In this document: piece after piece, positions 37,919 to 47,283 of the stretch
Position numbering within the stretch: position 1 is the stretch's first letter
Layout of the letters: the number at the start of each line of letters is the position of its first letter
DNA from: Bifidobacterium miconisargentati
GTDB lineage: Bacteria > Actinomycetota > Actinomycetes > Actinomycetales > Bifidobacteriaceae
Length of the DNA stretch: 64,000 nucleotides
NCBI RefSeq assembly: GCF_019331675.1
Contig: NZ_JAHBBJ010000001.1
Location: forward strand, 248,001 to 312,000
Direction of reading: 5' to 3'
Translations under genes and position numbers: made by a program
Notes under the pieces: model-generated
What the model was told of the DNA's origin: nothing
Seen by the model: the letters and a program-made list of their open reading frames with translations, nothing else
Databases searched by the model: none

Positions 37919-38548
37919 ATGACATGGAATCCGTTCAAGAAGAAGGAAGAGGCCCAGGCTCCCGTTGAGCAGAGCGCCAAGGCCGTCAAGAAGACCGACC
38001 CCAACGGACCGAAGGGCCGCCCGACTCCGAAGATGAAGCAGGCCCAGGCCGCCGGCATCCGGCCGCTGGTCCCCGCCGACCGCAAAGCCAGCGCCAAGGC
38101 CGCCAAGGCCCGTATGCGCGAGCGTGAGAACGCCGAGTACGAGGCCATGCAGAAGGGCGATCTCAACCACATGCCCAAGTCCGAGCGTCTGCCGTGGCGC
38201 ATCTACATCCGCGATTACGTGGATGCCCGCTTCAACATCGGCGAATGGTTCATTCCGGTGGCCTTCGCTATTCTGATCGTTTCGATGGTGGTCACGTCCG
38301 TGTACGCGAACGCATGGTCCTCCATCATCATGATGGTGCTCATGTACGGCTACCTGATCGCCGTGATCATCGATGTGTGGCTGATGTGGCGCAAGCTCAA
38401 GGCCAAGCTCATCGCCAAGTACGGCGAGGCCTCCGTGGCTAAGGGCTCCCGCTCGTTCTCCTACGCCTGGAGCCGTGCGATCCAGATGCGCCGCTGGCGT
38501 CTGCCCAAGCCGCGTTACGACAAGCGCGGTCACTGGCCGGAGGACTAG
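37919..38548 (+). CDS. DUF3043-type membrane protein
   Basis: 209 residues. A basic, Lys/Ala/Pro-rich N-terminus (residues 1-80, NPFKKKEEAQAPVEQ, GPKGRPTPKMKQ) is followed by RLPWRIYIRDYVDARFNIGEWF, two membrane helices (about 112-155) and a basic C-terminus. The layout and the RxYIRDYVDAR motif fit the actinobacterial DUF3043 family of unknown function. It is divergent from the peptidase gene and ends in a strong terminator. Confidence 0.85.
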   Translation: MTWNPFKKKEEAQAPVEQSAKAVKKTDPNGPKGRPTPKMKQAQAAGIRPLVPADRKASAKAAKARMRERENAEYEAMQKGDLNHMPKSERLPWRIYIRDYVDARFNIGEWFIPVAFAILIVSMVVTSVYANAWSSIIMMVLMYGYLIAVIIDVWLMWRKLKAKLIAKYGEASVAKGSRSFSYAWSRAIQMRRWRLPKPRYDKRGHWPED

Positions 38549-38590
38549 TTCTTTTCACCAGGTTGGCGGCGTCGGCTGCCGGCATAACGT

Positions 38591-38628
38591 GTTGTGGCTC
38601 CCTATGATGGGAGCCACAACTGTTTTTT
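38591..38628 (+). terminator. Intrinsic terminator behind the DUF3043 gene
   Basis: A perfect 12-bp stem GTTGTGGCTCCC/GGGAGCCACAAC, 6-base loop, then TGTTTTTT. The arm resembles the GGCTCCC core of the interspersed repeat but is not a copy of it. Confidence 0.93.
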
Positions 38629-38670
38629 GAGCGGAAAACGAATGCCGGCACTTCGATTCAGGGAGGATTC

Positions 38671-40167
38671 ATGAGCGGACAGAGCGAACAGTTTGACGTG
38701 GCGATCATCGGAGCCGGCCCCGGCGGCTATTCCACGGCCCTGCGCGCCGCCGAACTCGGCATGAAGGTCGCTTTGATCGAACGCGACGCCACCGTGGGCG
38801 GCACATGCCTCAACCGCGGCTGCATCCCCTCCAAGGCGCTCATCACCGCCACCCACACCATCGACACCGTGCACCGTGCGGCCGAACTCGGCGTCAACGC
38901 CTCCGTGGAGGGCATCGACTTCGGCACCCTGCGCGACTACCGCCTACGCATGGTGGACACCATGGTTCGCGGGCTCGCCGGACTCCTCGCCCACCGCGGC
39001 ATCACCGTGCTGCGCGCCGCCGCATCCTTCAACGCCGACCAGACGGATTCGGACGGCCGGCACATCGTCCATCTGCTCCCCTCCCCCGGCCAAAGCGAGA
39101 TCCAGGCATTCCACAAGGCGGACGTTCCCGAACCGGCCGGCGCCGCGCTGGACGTCATCGCACCGAACGTGGTGCTCGCCACCGGCGCCGCACCCCGCCC
39201 GCTGCCCGGCACCCCGTTCGCCGGCGCGCTCATCGATTCCACGCAGGCCCTCGAACTGAACGAATTCCCCTCCTCGGCCGTCATCATCGGCGCCGGCGCC
39301 GTCGCCCTGGAATTCGCCTCGATGTGGAACGCGGCCGGTTCGAACGTGACCCTGCTCATCCGCAAGGACCGCGTGCTGTCCGCCTGGGACCGTCGCTCCG
39401 GCATGACACTGACCCGCGAACTCAAACGTCACGGCGTCAACGTCATCACCCGAACCGCCGTGACCCATGTGGACGTGGGCGCGAACCTCGGCGCCACCGT
39501 GCACTACACCCGCGAGGGACAGGACGGCGAGCAGAGCGTCTGGGGCGAGATCGCACTGGCCGCCATCGGCCGCACCCCGCTCACCGACCCGGCGTGGGCC
39601 GTGGACCTCATGGACGGCGGCTACGTGGTCACCGATGCGTACGGACGTGCCAGCAAGCCCGGAGTCTGGGCCGTGGGCGATGTGACCGCGGGCCATGCGC
39701 TGGCCCATCGCGCCTTCGAGCAGGGCATCGTCATCGCGGAGACACTGGCCGGGCTGCACGCCAAGCCGGTGGACGAGGACACCGTGCCGCAGATCGTCTT
39801 CTCCTCACCTGAAGCGGCCTCGGTGGGACTGACCATCGAACAGGCGCAGTCGCGCGAGGATCTGGTGGAGGTCAAGGAGACCGTCTACCCGATGATGGCC
39901 AACGCACGCATGCTCATGCGCGGCACGGCCGGATCGCTGACCATCGTCTCCGGCTGCGACGCCGCCGATCCGGACACCCCGCGCGTGCTCGGCGTGCATA
40001 TGGTCTCCCCCATCGCCTCGGACATCATCGCCGAAGCCGAACAGCTGGTGGGCAACCGGGTGCCGCTCTCGGACGCGGCCCGGCTCATCCACCCCCATCC
40101 CACGTTCGTCGAGGCGCTCGGCGAGGCGTTGCTCAAGGCGGACGGCCGGCCGCTGCACACGCGCTGA
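38671..40167 (+). CDS. Dihydrolipoamide-dehydrogenase-like FAD disulfide oxidoreductase
   Basis: 498 residues. FAD motif IIGAGPGGYSTALRA at the N-terminus. The redox disulfide is in GGTCLNRGCIPSKAL (Cys residues about 46 and 51). The NAD motif is IIGAGAVALEFASMW, the second FAD motif is GVWAVGDVT, and the active-site His lies in IHPHPTFVEAL near the C-terminus. All residues for Lpd activity are present. No 2-oxoacid dehydrogenase E1/E2 gene is near, and bifidobacteria are known to lack a pyruvate dehydrogenase complex, so the partner is unclear. The start has AGGGAGGATTC upstream. Confidence 0.9.
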   Translation: MSGQSEQFDVAIIGAGPGGYSTALRAAELGMKVALIERDATVGGTCLNRGCIPSKALITATHTIDTVHRAAELGVNASVEGIDFGTLRDYRLRMVDTMVRGLAGLLAHRGITVLRAAASFNADQTDSDGRHIVHLLPSPGQSEIQAFHKADVPEPAGAALDVIAPNVVLATGAAPRPLPGTPFAGALIDSTQALELNEFPSSAVIIGAGAVALEFASMWNAAGSNVTLLIRKDRVLSAWDRRSGMTLTRELKRHGVNVITRTAVTHVDVGANLGATVHYTREGQDGEQSVWGEIALAAIGRTPLTDPAWAVDLMDGGYVVTDAYGRASKPGVWAVGDVTAGHALAHRAFEQGIVIAETLAGLHAKPVDEDTVPQIVFSSPEAASVGLTIEQAQSREDLVEVKETVYPMMANARMLMRGTAGSLTIVSGCDAADPDTPRVLGVHMVSPIASDIIAEAEQLVGNRVPLSDAARLIHPHPTFVEALGEALLKADGRPLHTR

Positions 40168-40282
40168 GGCGCGCAGCACACGCAACGCAACCGGAAAGAC
40201 GCGGACCAGTCGGAGATGCGCGGACCAGCGCACCTGATACAGTTGATGCTCAGTGTGTTTCGTTCCAGCAAAGGAAGAAGTG

Positions 40283-41065
40283 ATGGCGGAAAAGGACGCT
40301 AAGCCCAAGAAGCAGAGCACGATCAAGCAGATCATCCAGATCTACAAGTACACGGCCAAGGAAGACAAGTCCCTGCCGTGGCTTGAGGCCGGTTCGTTCC
40401 TGCTGCCCGTGGTGGTGGCCGTGATCATCGGCCTGATCTTCAAGTGGACCTGGCTGACCTGGATCTTCCTGATGATCACCGCCGTGATGCTCGGCATGCT
40501 GCTGGCCACCATGATGCTCACCCGCCGCGCCGACGCCGTGGGATACAAGCAGATCGACGGCAAGCCCGGTGCCGCCATCGGCGTGCTCAGCAACATGAAC
40601 AAGGCCGGCTTCAACTTCCCGCAGGAACCGGTGTGGATCGACCCGCGCACCAAGGATGCCATCTGGCGCGGCACCTCCCTGAACGGCATCTACCTGATCG
40701 GCGAGGGCGAGTACGGCCGTGTGATGAAGGCCATGGATCGTCAGGAGCGCGAGATCAAGGGCGTCACCGCCGGTTCCGCCATCCCGGTCTACCGCATCTG
40801 CGTGGGCCACGGCCCCAAGCAGGTGGCCCTCAAGGACGTGCGCAAGGCCGTGACCAAGGCCAAGAGCTACGAGCCCACCAACCACAAGAACGCGCTGGTC
40901 GCCAAGATCCACCCGCGCCGCCGCTTCCTGCTGACCAAGGCCGAGGTGGAGACCCTCAACGATCGTCTGCGCACGCTGCAGGCCAAGTCCGGCTACGGCA
41001 TCCCCAAGGGCATCGATCCGAACCACCGCCAGAAGATCTCCCGTCGCGCGATGCGCGGTCGCTGA
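40283..41065 (+). CDS. DUF4191-type membrane protein
   Basis: 260 residues: a Lys-rich N-terminus, two adjacent membrane helices (about 37-85), then a cytoplasmic domain with GYKQIDGKPGAA, PVWIDPRTKDAIWRG and a basic end. This is the layout of DUF4191, a conserved actinobacterial family that commonly precedes glnA. The ATG at 40283 follows AAGGAAGAAGTG; an earlier ATG at 40253 is less well placed. A 16-bp-stem hairpin follows. Confidence 0.85.
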   Translation: MAEKDAKPKKQSTIKQIIQIYKYTAKEDKSLPWLEAGSFLLPVVVAVIIGLIFKWTWLTWIFLMITAVMLGMLLATMMLTRRADAVGYKQIDGKPGAAIGVLSNMNKAGFNFPQEPVWIDPRTKDAIWRGTSLNGIYLIGEGEYGRVMKAMDRQEREIKGVTAGSAIPVYRICVGHGPKQVALKDVRKAVTKAKSYEPTNHKNALVAKIHPRRRFLLTKAEVETLNDRLRTLQAKSGYGIPKGIDPNHRQKISRRAMRGR

Positions 41066-41117
41066 GTCTGACCGGTTGACGATCGCCGACGATGCGCCGG
41101 CGACGTAACGTTTTTCC

Positions 41118-41161
41118 CGGTAAGGGCCCGGAATCTCACACGAGGTTCCGGGCCCTTACCG
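41118..41161 (+). terminator. Stem-loop behind the DUF4191 gene
   Basis: A perfect 16-bp stem CGGTAAGGGCCCGGAA/TTCCGGGCCCTTACCG with a 12-base loop. The downstream T tract is poor (TATTCG), so it may act as an RNA-protecting structure instead. The rest of the 366-bp gap to glnA holds a decayed repeat (about 41175-41205), CCCCGG/CCGGGG at 41313-41328 and the candidate regulatory site described next. Confidence 0.7.
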
Positions 41162-41342
41162 TATTCGGCCCGCCTTGGCCCCATCGCTGAGGGAAGCCTG
41201 CCGGAGTCACCCACTCACCGTGAGGCACACACCTGAAACACCAGCTGTCCACTTTACGGACGTGCCAAACGGCTCCCGTATCACGAAGTCATATTGCGTT
41301 TCCCCGGAATACCGGGGTTCTGCGAACCCAGTCAACCGCGCC

Positions 41343-41380
41343 GAAACATTCTCGTAACCCAAGTTACGACCTTGCGAAAC
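41343..41380 (+). promoter_or_regulatory. GlnR-like box array and palindrome upstream of glnA (tentative)
   Basis: GAAAC-N6-GTAAC-N6-TACGA-N6-GAAAC, a strict 11-bp phase like the GTNAC/GAAAC arrays bound by actinobacterial GlnR. It contains the palindrome CGTAAC-CCAA-GTTACG (41353-41368). It lies 52-90 bp upstream of the glnA start. The match is imperfect and the regulator is not identified. Confidence 0.4.
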
Positions 41381-41431
41381 GCGCGATTTTACGATAGAGA
41401 CCGTTACATTCCATATGAAAGGAGCGGTCCC

Positions 41432-42868
41432 GTGACCGAACTCAAGACCAAGGAAGACGCCGAGGCCCTTATCAACAAGGAAGGCATCGAGTATGTCTCC
41501 GTTCGTTTCACCGATCTGATCGGCGTTCAGCAGCACTTCACTGTGCCGGCTAGCGAGTTCCTGAAGGACGCCTTTACCGACGGCATGCCGTTCGATGGCT
41601 CCTCCGTTCAGGGCTTCCAGGCCATCAACGAGTCCGACATGAAGCTGGTGCCGGATGTGGCCACCGCCTTCGTGGATCCGTTCCGCAAGCACAAGACCCT
41701 CGACGTGGCCTTCTCCATCGTCGACCCGCTGACCGACGAGCCGTACTCCCGCGATCCTCGTCAGGTCGCCGGCAAGGCCGAGGCTTACCTGAAGTCCACC
41801 GGCATCGCCGACACCGCCTCCTTCGCCCCTGAGGCCGAGTTCTTCATCTTCGACAAGGTGCGTTTCGAGAACGGCATGAACCGCTCCTTCTACGAGGTGG
41901 ACTCCATCGAGGCCCCGTGGAACTCCGGCGTTGACGTTGAGGAAGACGGCACCCCGAACATCGGCTTCAAGAACCGCGTCAAGAAGGGCTACTTCCCGGT
42001 TCCGCCGATCGACCACACCCAGGACCTGCGCGACGACATGGTCGCCAACCTGCAGAAGGTCGGCCTGATCCTCGAGCGTTCCCACCACGAGGTGGCCGGC
42101 GCTGGTCAGCAGGAGATCAACTACCGCTTCAACACCCTGCAGCACGCTGGCGATGACCTGATGAAGTACAAGTACGTCGTCCACGAGACCGCTGCCCTGG
42201 CCGGCAAGTCCGCCACCTTCATGCCGAAGCCGATCGCCGGCGACAACGGCACCGGCATGCACTGCCACCAGTCCCTGTGGAAGGACGGCAAGCCGCTGTT
42301 CTACGATGAGAAGGGTTACGCCGGCCTGTCCGACATCGCCCGTTGGTACATCGGCGGTCTGATCAAGCACTCCTCCTCCGTGCTGGCCTTCACCAACCCG
42401 TCCCTGAACTCCTACCACCGTCTGGTCCCGGGCTTCGAGGCTCCGGTCAACCTGGTGTACTCCGCCCGCAACCGTTCCGCCGCCATCCGTATCCCGCTGG
42501 CCGGCACCTCCCCGGCTGCCAAGCGCATCGAGTTCCGCGCTCCGGATCCGTCCTGCAACCCGTTCCTGGCCTTCTCCGCCCAGCTGATGGCTGGCCTGGA
42601 CGGCATCCTGAACCACATCGAGCCCCCGGAGCCGGTCGACAAGGATCTCTACGAGCTGCCGCCGGAAGAGCACGCCGGCATCAAGCAGGTTCCGAGCTCC
42701 CTGGCCGAGGCCATGGACGCCCTGGAAGAGGATCACGACTTCCTCACCGCCGGCGACGTGTTCACCGATGACCTCATCGAGACCTGGATTGGCCTCAAGC
42801 GCGACGAGATCGATCAGGCTCGCCTGACCCCGACCCCGCTCGAGTACGAGCTGTACTACCACATCTGA
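41432..42868 (+). CDS. glnA: Glutamine synthetase type I
   Basis: ATP-dependent ammonia assimilation, 478 residues, dodecameric GlnA1-type. It shows [16 protein letters not shown] (metal Glu), [21 protein letters not shown] and the C-terminal [16 protein letters not shown]. The adenylylation-site region in GSI-beta enzymes (NLYxLPPEE) appears as [10 protein letters not shown], so the target Tyr is present. The GTG start at 41432 follows AAAGGAGCGGTC. A terminator follows at 42924. Confidence 0.97.
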   Translation: MTELKTKEDAEALINKEGIEYVSVRFTDLIGVQQHFTVPASEFLKDAFTDGMPFDGSSVQGFQAINESDMKLVPDVATAFVDPFRKHKTLDVAFSIVDPLTDEPYSRDPRQVAGKAEAYLKSTGIADTASFAPEAEFFIFDKVRFENGMNRSFYEVDSIEAPWNSGVDVEEDGTPNIGFKNRVKKGYFPVPPIDHTQDLRDDMVANLQKVGLILERSHHEVAGAGQQEINYRFNTLQHAGDDLMKYKYVVHETAALAGKSATFMPKPIAGDNGTGMHCHQSLWKDGKPLFYDEKGYAGLSDIARWYIGGLIKHSSSVLAFTNPSLNSYHRLVPGFEAPVNLVYSARNRSAAIRIPLAGTSPAAKRIEFRAPDPSCNPFLAFSAQLMAGLDGILNHIEPPEPVDKDLYELPPEEHAGIKQVPSSLAEAMDALEEDHDFLTAGDVFTDDLIETWIGLKRDEIDQARLTPTPLEYELYYHI

Positions 42869-42923
42869 TAGGTAGCTTCGGAAAACGTTGGGATTCCGGC
42901 GTTTTCTGAATACTTGGGATACG

Positions 42924-42962
42924 AAAGGGTGTCCAACCGCATGTGCCGGTTGGACACCCTTT
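42924..42962 (+). terminator. Terminator-like hairpin behind glnA
   Basis: A perfect 16-bp stem AAAGGGTGTCCAACCG/CGGTTGGACACCCTTT around a 7-base loop, 55 bp past the glnA stop. The stem ends in TTT. The following 78 bp (42963-43040) show nothing recognisable before hairpin cluster B. Confidence 0.82.
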
Positions 42963-43040
42963 CTGCGTTATGCGGTATGGGGGCCGTAAGTCAACGCTCG
43001 TCCTCTGTCAATGGCCGTGCTGCTACGAGGAGCAGTTCTA

Positions 43041-43215
43041 GCGGTCTTTTCAGTGCAGAAACGCTGATCTCCTGTACTGAAAAGACCGATGAATAGGCGT
43101 TTTGCGGTCTTTTGAGTACAGAAGCAGGCTCTTTCTAGATCCGAAAGACCGCTGGAAGCGTGATTTGCGGTCTTTTGGGGTCAGGAACGACCTGCTTCTG
43201 GACTCAAAAGACCGC
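43041..43215. repeat. Hairpin cluster B: three 49-bp palindromes at exact 63-bp period
   Basis: Units 43041-43089, 43104-43152 and 43167-43215, each 49 bp, with 14-bp spacers. All begin GCGGTCTTTT and end in AAAAGACCG(C) or AAAGACCGC. Unit 1 has 17-bp arms with one G-T pair, and units 2 and 3 have 9-11 bp perfect arms plus a second paired block (AGAA/TTCT-type). On the minus strand the array starts inside the GH20 stop codon: the last base (43215) is the G of TAG. Confidence 0.9.
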
Positions 43216-45461
43216 TAACTATAAAGCTCGCCGGCCCGCAGGATATCGGCGTGGCTCCAAACCACATGGGCGATGCGGTCCAATTCGGCGGGGCGACCGA
43301 TTTCCAGCCACGACTGGCGGTACCGCTCGAACCAGAGTTCCAGCTGCGCGGCAAGTCGATAACGGTGTTCAGCCCGAGAATCGGTGCCATCTACCGATTG
43401 CGACTCCGCTGATGCATTCCCGGCACTGTCTGGAGCGCCAGCATTAGCGCCGGCCCCGGTATTCCGCTCCGCTATCGCCAGCAGTTCCACGCCCAAGTCG
43501 TTGAGCAGACGCTGGCCGTCGGCCATGATCCGGACCAGCTCGTAAGTCCGATTGGTGTCAGTCAAGCCATCAGCCCGATGCTCCCCCGCACGTCCGAAGC
43601 CGTCCGATTCGCCATATCGCGGATGATTCTGAACCATATCCGCTTCGGCTGATTCGGCGGAATCGCCAATCAACGCCGCGCGGATGGCACGCTTATCCTC
43701 ATCAAGTCGATGATTACAGGCATCGCGCTGCATAATCATGTCCCGGTTCGCCATCAGCAGACGGCGACGGGCATCAACGCACCCCTGCGCACATTCGAAG
43801 GCGAGCACTCCCCCGTCATACATCTGCTCCACGCGCGCGGCCACCTGGGTATTCAGCGAGCCGTCACCGGCATCCAGCTCCAGCACCTGCACCGCCAGAT
43901 CCCAGGTGAACGACGTGGCGGAACCGGCAAGCGTAGCCAGTTCGCCCATCACCCGGCCGGACGCATCGCCGTACACCAGCCGCGAGATACGCGCATTCAT
44001 CGCCGCGAAGCCGTCCGCAACCCCGTTATCAAACGAATCACAGCCGCAATCCACCCCGGCACCGCACTCCCCCGGATTCCACGACTGTTGCGCGCCGTAG
44101 CACAGGCCCGGCAGACTCAGTCGCGGATCGTTGACGTTCCCGTAGTCACCCCAATCGGTGACGAGCATACCTTCGGCACCGTACTTGCGCCCGGCCTCGG
44201 CCATGTGTGTGATATTCGTCCACGCGCCCGCGAAATCGGGGAACAACCTGTTCCAGGTGCGCACGGCAGGGCAGACGAACTGACGACGTCCCTGTTCGGC
44301 GATGGCCCGTACCTTGTTTTCGTCGATTTCGGGCTCGTACATCCAGTTGAGCATGATGATGTCGTGCGGCAGCAGTGCCATGGTCTCCGGCGATTCGAGG
44401 GCGATGTCCGCCCAGAGCATCGGCGTGCTGCCGTGCTCGGCCAGGGTGCGGCACAGTCCGGTGACGAATCCGGCGTACAGTTCGCTGCGGCTCGCGTTCG
44501 GTGCGTCCTTCGCCGACTGTCCGCGGCCGAGGTCGAAGGTCTCGTCGCCGCCGATGTTGAAGAAGCGGGAGCGGAACAACGGGGCGTACTGGCCGATGAG
44601 TCCCTGCGCGAACCGCAACGCCCGCGGGTCGGCGGCGTTGAGCGTGTGATGCTCCTGTCGCTCCACGAAACTGAACGGCCGGTCCGCCTGCTCGGGGAAT
44701 TCGCCGAGCTCACGGTAGGTGCGGGTACGTAGGTTCATGTACATGTGGCCGAATGTGGCGAGGGACGGCACGAGTTCGATGCCACGGGCCGCGCAGTAGC
44801 GATCCAATTGCTTGATGTCCTCCGCGGTCAGCGGGTCGGTGCCGCGCCATGATTCGCTCAGACCCTCGAACGCGAAGGTGTGCTCCACGTAGAGCTGGAA
44901 CTGATTGTACTTATAGAAGGCCAACTGGTCTGCGAACCATTGCAGGAAGCTCAAGGTGGGGACGCGACCGCGCGTCACGTCGAGACTGTAGGCACGAGTG
45001 GTGAACGCCGGCCTGTCCTGGATATGCAGGCATGGCAACGTATGCGGGGACTGCCGTACGATCTGGCGGAGCGTCTGGATGCCGTAGCGCAGGCCGGCCT
45101 CGCCTCCTGCGGCGATGGTGATGCGGACCGACGCCGGTTCCGTGGAATCGTTGCCTTCTCGGTTGCTTCCAGATCCCGGTCCACCGTCATGGTCCGTACC
45201 GGTACCGCGGATGTCAATCGTGTACTCGTCGGCGGCAAGTCGACGGTCGGAAGTCAGAGCGATGTCATCGGATGAGTGCGCTACCGGACAGTCACGATTA
45301 AGCCGCAACTCGTCGGCAAGCTGGCTGATTGGCACGTCCAGCACCCAGTCCGCCGGGCACCGCCTCGTGATGGCCGGCTGCGGGCCGAGCCGGACTTCAC
45401 CGTCCAGATATCGCATCGACGACGGACACGGTATGAGATCGAGACGCTTCGTTGCGTTCAC
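43215..45461 (-). CDS. GH20 beta-N-acetylhexosaminidase, cytoplasmic
   Basis: 748 residues, no signal peptide. An N-terminal GH20b-like domain precedes the TIM barrel, which shows RAYSLDVTRGRVPTLSFLQWFADQLAFYK split over the first strands, YNQFQLYVEHTF, LVPSLATFGHM and the catalytic pair Asp306-Glu307 in FNIGGDETFDLG. The C-terminal third (about 500-748) is helical. The GTG start at 45461 follows TGGAGGAACC. Being intracellular, it probably releases GlcNAc from imported glycans such as lacto-N-triose, as known for B. breve; the substrate is inferred. Its TAG is the first part of hairpin cluster B. Confidence 0.88.
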   Translation of the reverse strand: MNATKRLDLIPCPSSMRYLDGEVRLGPQPAITRRCPADWVLDVPISQLADELRLNRDCPVAHSSDDIALTSDRRLAADEYTIDIRGTGTDHDGGPGSGSNREGNDSTEPASVRITIAAGGEAGLRYGIQTLRQIVRQSPHTLPCLHIQDRPAFTTRAYSLDVTRGRVPTLSFLQWFADQLAFYKYNQFQLYVEHTFAFEGLSESWRGTDPLTAEDIKQLDRYCAARGIELVPSLATFGHMYMNLRTRTYRELGEFPEQADRPFSFVERQEHHTLNAADPRALRFAQGLIGQYAPLFRSRFFNIGGDETFDLGRGQSAKDAPNASRSELYAGFVTGLCRTLAEHGSTPMLWADIALESPETMALLPHDIIMLNWMYEPEIDENKVRAIAEQGRRQFVCPAVRTWNRLFPDFAGAWTNITHMAEAGRKYGAEGMLVTDWGDYGNVNDPRLSLPGLCYGAQQSWNPGECGAGVDCGCDSFDNGVADGFAAMNARISRLVYGDASGRVMGELATLAGSATSFTWDLAVQVLELDAGDGSLNTQVAARVEQMYDGGVLAFECAQGCVDARRRLLMANRDMIMQRDACNHRLDEDKRAIRAALIGDSAESAEADMVQNHPRYGESDGFGRAGEHRADGLTDTNRTYELVRIMADGQRLLNDLGVELLAIAERNTGAGANAGAPDSAGNASAESQSVDGTDSRAEHRYRLAAQLELWFERYRQSWLEIGRPAELDRIAHVVWSHADILRAGELYS

Positions 45462-45502
45462 GTTTGGTTCCTCCAGTTTGTATCGGGACCTGTTGGTTCT
45501 CT

Positions 45503-45552
45503 CGGCTCCCCTTGTCAGGGGAGCTGCCGGCAAAACCGACTGAGGGGTAGTC
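45503..45552. repeat. Interspersed repeat, copy 13 (forward)
   Basis: CGGCTCCCCTTGTCAGGGGAGC, a weakened inner stem (CCGGCAAAACCGA) and TGAGGGGTAGTCC. It is followed by ATGTCAAAGCTTGGTTTGG, a version of the motif seen near copies 2, 4 and 18. Confidence 0.8.
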
Positions 45553-45670
45553 CATCAGGACTTAATGTCAAAGCTTGGTTTGGCGAAGCCATCCACTGCG
45601 TTGAGTGGTAGCAGCCCCGCCGACGATGGCACCTCCAGGCCAGAACTGCATGCCATTTCAAACCCCGGCT

Positions 45671-46042
45671 TCAGAACAGCGGCTCCATGCCTTCACCGGG
45701 TTGGGGTTTGGGCCGGCCCACATGGCGCGCGTACACAAGCCAGCGGCCGTCGTGGTTCTCCATACGCGCCTCGAATTTGCCGCTTTCGAAGCCGCGTCGC
45801 TCGCCGTTGCGGATCTTCAGCACCGCCTTGTTCGCCGCCGTGCGATTAACGGACTCCCCCACCTCATACCAGCCGGGGTGCGATTTGAGCCATGCCGCCA
45901 GTGCCGGACCGTTGCGTTTGACCTGCGGACGCGAATCCTCCAGCTCCGCGTCGAGCCCCTTCCGGCGGCACTGCTGAAGGAAATGCGCCGCATCCAACGG
46001 GTCATCGAACTGAACCCTGATCGTCGTCTTTCCCATAAACAT
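45671..46042 (-). CDS. Hypothetical protein (123 aa)
   Basis: 123 residues, soluble, basic. KTTIRVQFDDPLDAAHFLQQCRRKGLDAELED looks like one alpha/beta unit of a small ferredoxin-like or BolA-size fold, and the end is RWLVYARHVGRPKPQPGEGMEP. I recognise no family. There is no good ribosome-binding site at 46042; an ATG at 46036 (MGKTTI) is the alternative. It lies between the GH20 and CDF genes, all on the minus strand. Confidence 0.6.
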   Translation of the reverse strand: MFMGKTTIRVQFDDPLDAAHFLQQCRRKGLDAELEDSRPQVKRNGPALAAWLKSHPGWYEVGESVNRTAANKAVLKIRNGERRGFESGKFEARMENHDGRWLVYARHVGRPKPQPGEGMEPLF

Positions 46043-46143
46043 TCATTGTATCGAGTGGACCCGCTGCAATCGGGATGCGACTCATCGGGAAACCCTCGTC
46101 CGGGCGACAAATCGTCCGGACAACAAATCTTGGGCCGGACCGG

Positions 46144-47109
46144 CTAGGCCGCTCCCTGGGCGCGCCAGATGTCCGGCTCCACGTAGATCTCCCACTCGTA
46201 CCAAGGCAGGGCACGACGGATGTTGGTCTCGATCTTGTCCACGGTCTGCACGTCATAATCGCGGTCGAGCTTGGAGGTCTCCACCTTGAGGCACAGCAAT
46301 ACGGAGTCCTCGTCCATATGGATGGCCTGCATGTTGATGAGCCGGTCCACGCCATCGGTACCCTCCACCGCATGAACCACGAGTTCGCGCGTGCTGCGGT
46401 CCAAGCTCTCGCCCACCAGCAGCGAGCCGGACTTGAACGCCAACGCGGCCGAACCGCACACCAGCACGAGGCCGACGAGCATGCCGCCGATGGCATCGTA
46501 GAGCTCGTCGCCGGTGACGATGGACAGGCCGATGCCGAGCCCTGCGAATGCCAGGCCGATAAGCGCCAGTGTGTCCTCCATCATCACGGAGGCGAGTTCG
46601 GCGGATTTGGTGCGCCGCCAGAAGCCGATCAGCGAATCGTCCTCGACCTGCACGCGCTTCATGCGGCCGCGCGCCTCATGGATGGACGTATGCAGGCCAT
46701 ACCCCTCAAGGCATGCGGAGACGCCGACCACCACCAGCGCCGCGACGAGCTCCAGGGAGTTCGCCTGGCGGGAGGCCGAGCCGTCCAGCAGTCCGGCGAG
46801 TTTGCCCGCGGCCTGGGAGACGGCGAATACACCGCCGACGAAAAACAGCAGCGTGGCCACGATGAAGCTGGCGAGGTACTTCACGCGGTGCAGGCCGAAC
46901 GGATGGTCGCCGCGCGATTTATGGTCGGATGCCTTGTCGCCGACCATAAGCACGAGTTCGTTCGCGCAATCCGCCACCGAGTGTACGGATTCGGAGAACA
47001 TGGATGACGAGCCGGTGAACGCGGCCGCGGCGAATTTGGCGCAGGCGACACCGACATTGGCAAGCAGCGCGGCCTTGACCGCCGCGCCGGCATTCTTCTG
47101 ATCAGACAC
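46144..47109 (-). CDS. Cation diffusion facilitator (CDF) efflux protein
   Basis: 321 residues, inner-membrane divalent-metal/proton antiporter. Six membrane helices: ALLANVGVACAKFAAAAFTGSS, SESVHSVADCANELVLMVG (HxxxD metal site in TM2), LASFIVATLLFFVGGVFAV, LVAALVVVGVSACLEGYG, MMEDTLALIGLAFAGLGIGLSI (ExD in TM5) and AIGGMLVGLVLVCGSAALAF. A C-terminal cytoplasmic domain follows. The metal cannot be told. The GTG at 47109 follows GGAAGGGA; the earlier ATG at 47175 has no site. Confidence 0.9.
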   Translation of the reverse strand: MSDQKNAGAAVKAALLANVGVACAKFAAAAFTGSSSMFSESVHSVADCANELVLMVGDKASDHKSRGDHPFGLHRVKYLASFIVATLLFFVGGVFAVSQAAGKLAGLLDGSASRQANSLELVAALVVVGVSACLEGYGLHTSIHEARGRMKRVQVEDDSLIGFWRRTKSAELASVMMEDTLALIGLAFAGLGIGLSIVTGDELYDAIGGMLVGLVLVCGSAALAFKSGSLLVGESLDRSTRELVVHAVEGTDGVDRLINMQAIHMDEDSVLLCLKVETSKLDRDYDVQTVDKIETNIRRALPWYEWEIYVEPDIWRAQGAA

Positions 47110-47283
47110 GATTGAGTCCCTTCCTCGGGACGGCATTATAGGCGGTCCGCCGGCCTCGCGCCTGGTCCTGTTCATCGGTCATGCGGCGGTTGTCACGCCG
47201 GTATCACCGCCGGCATACGCCGGTCACGTGGCGGTGCCGAGTCATGCCGACACCGCCCAAACTCAATAGTCGCGTATGCCTGA

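Noticed and set aside
43041-43215. CRISPR array
   Set aside because: Regular spacing is present, but the 49-bp units are palindromes that vary while the 14-bp spacers are too short, and no cas gene is near.
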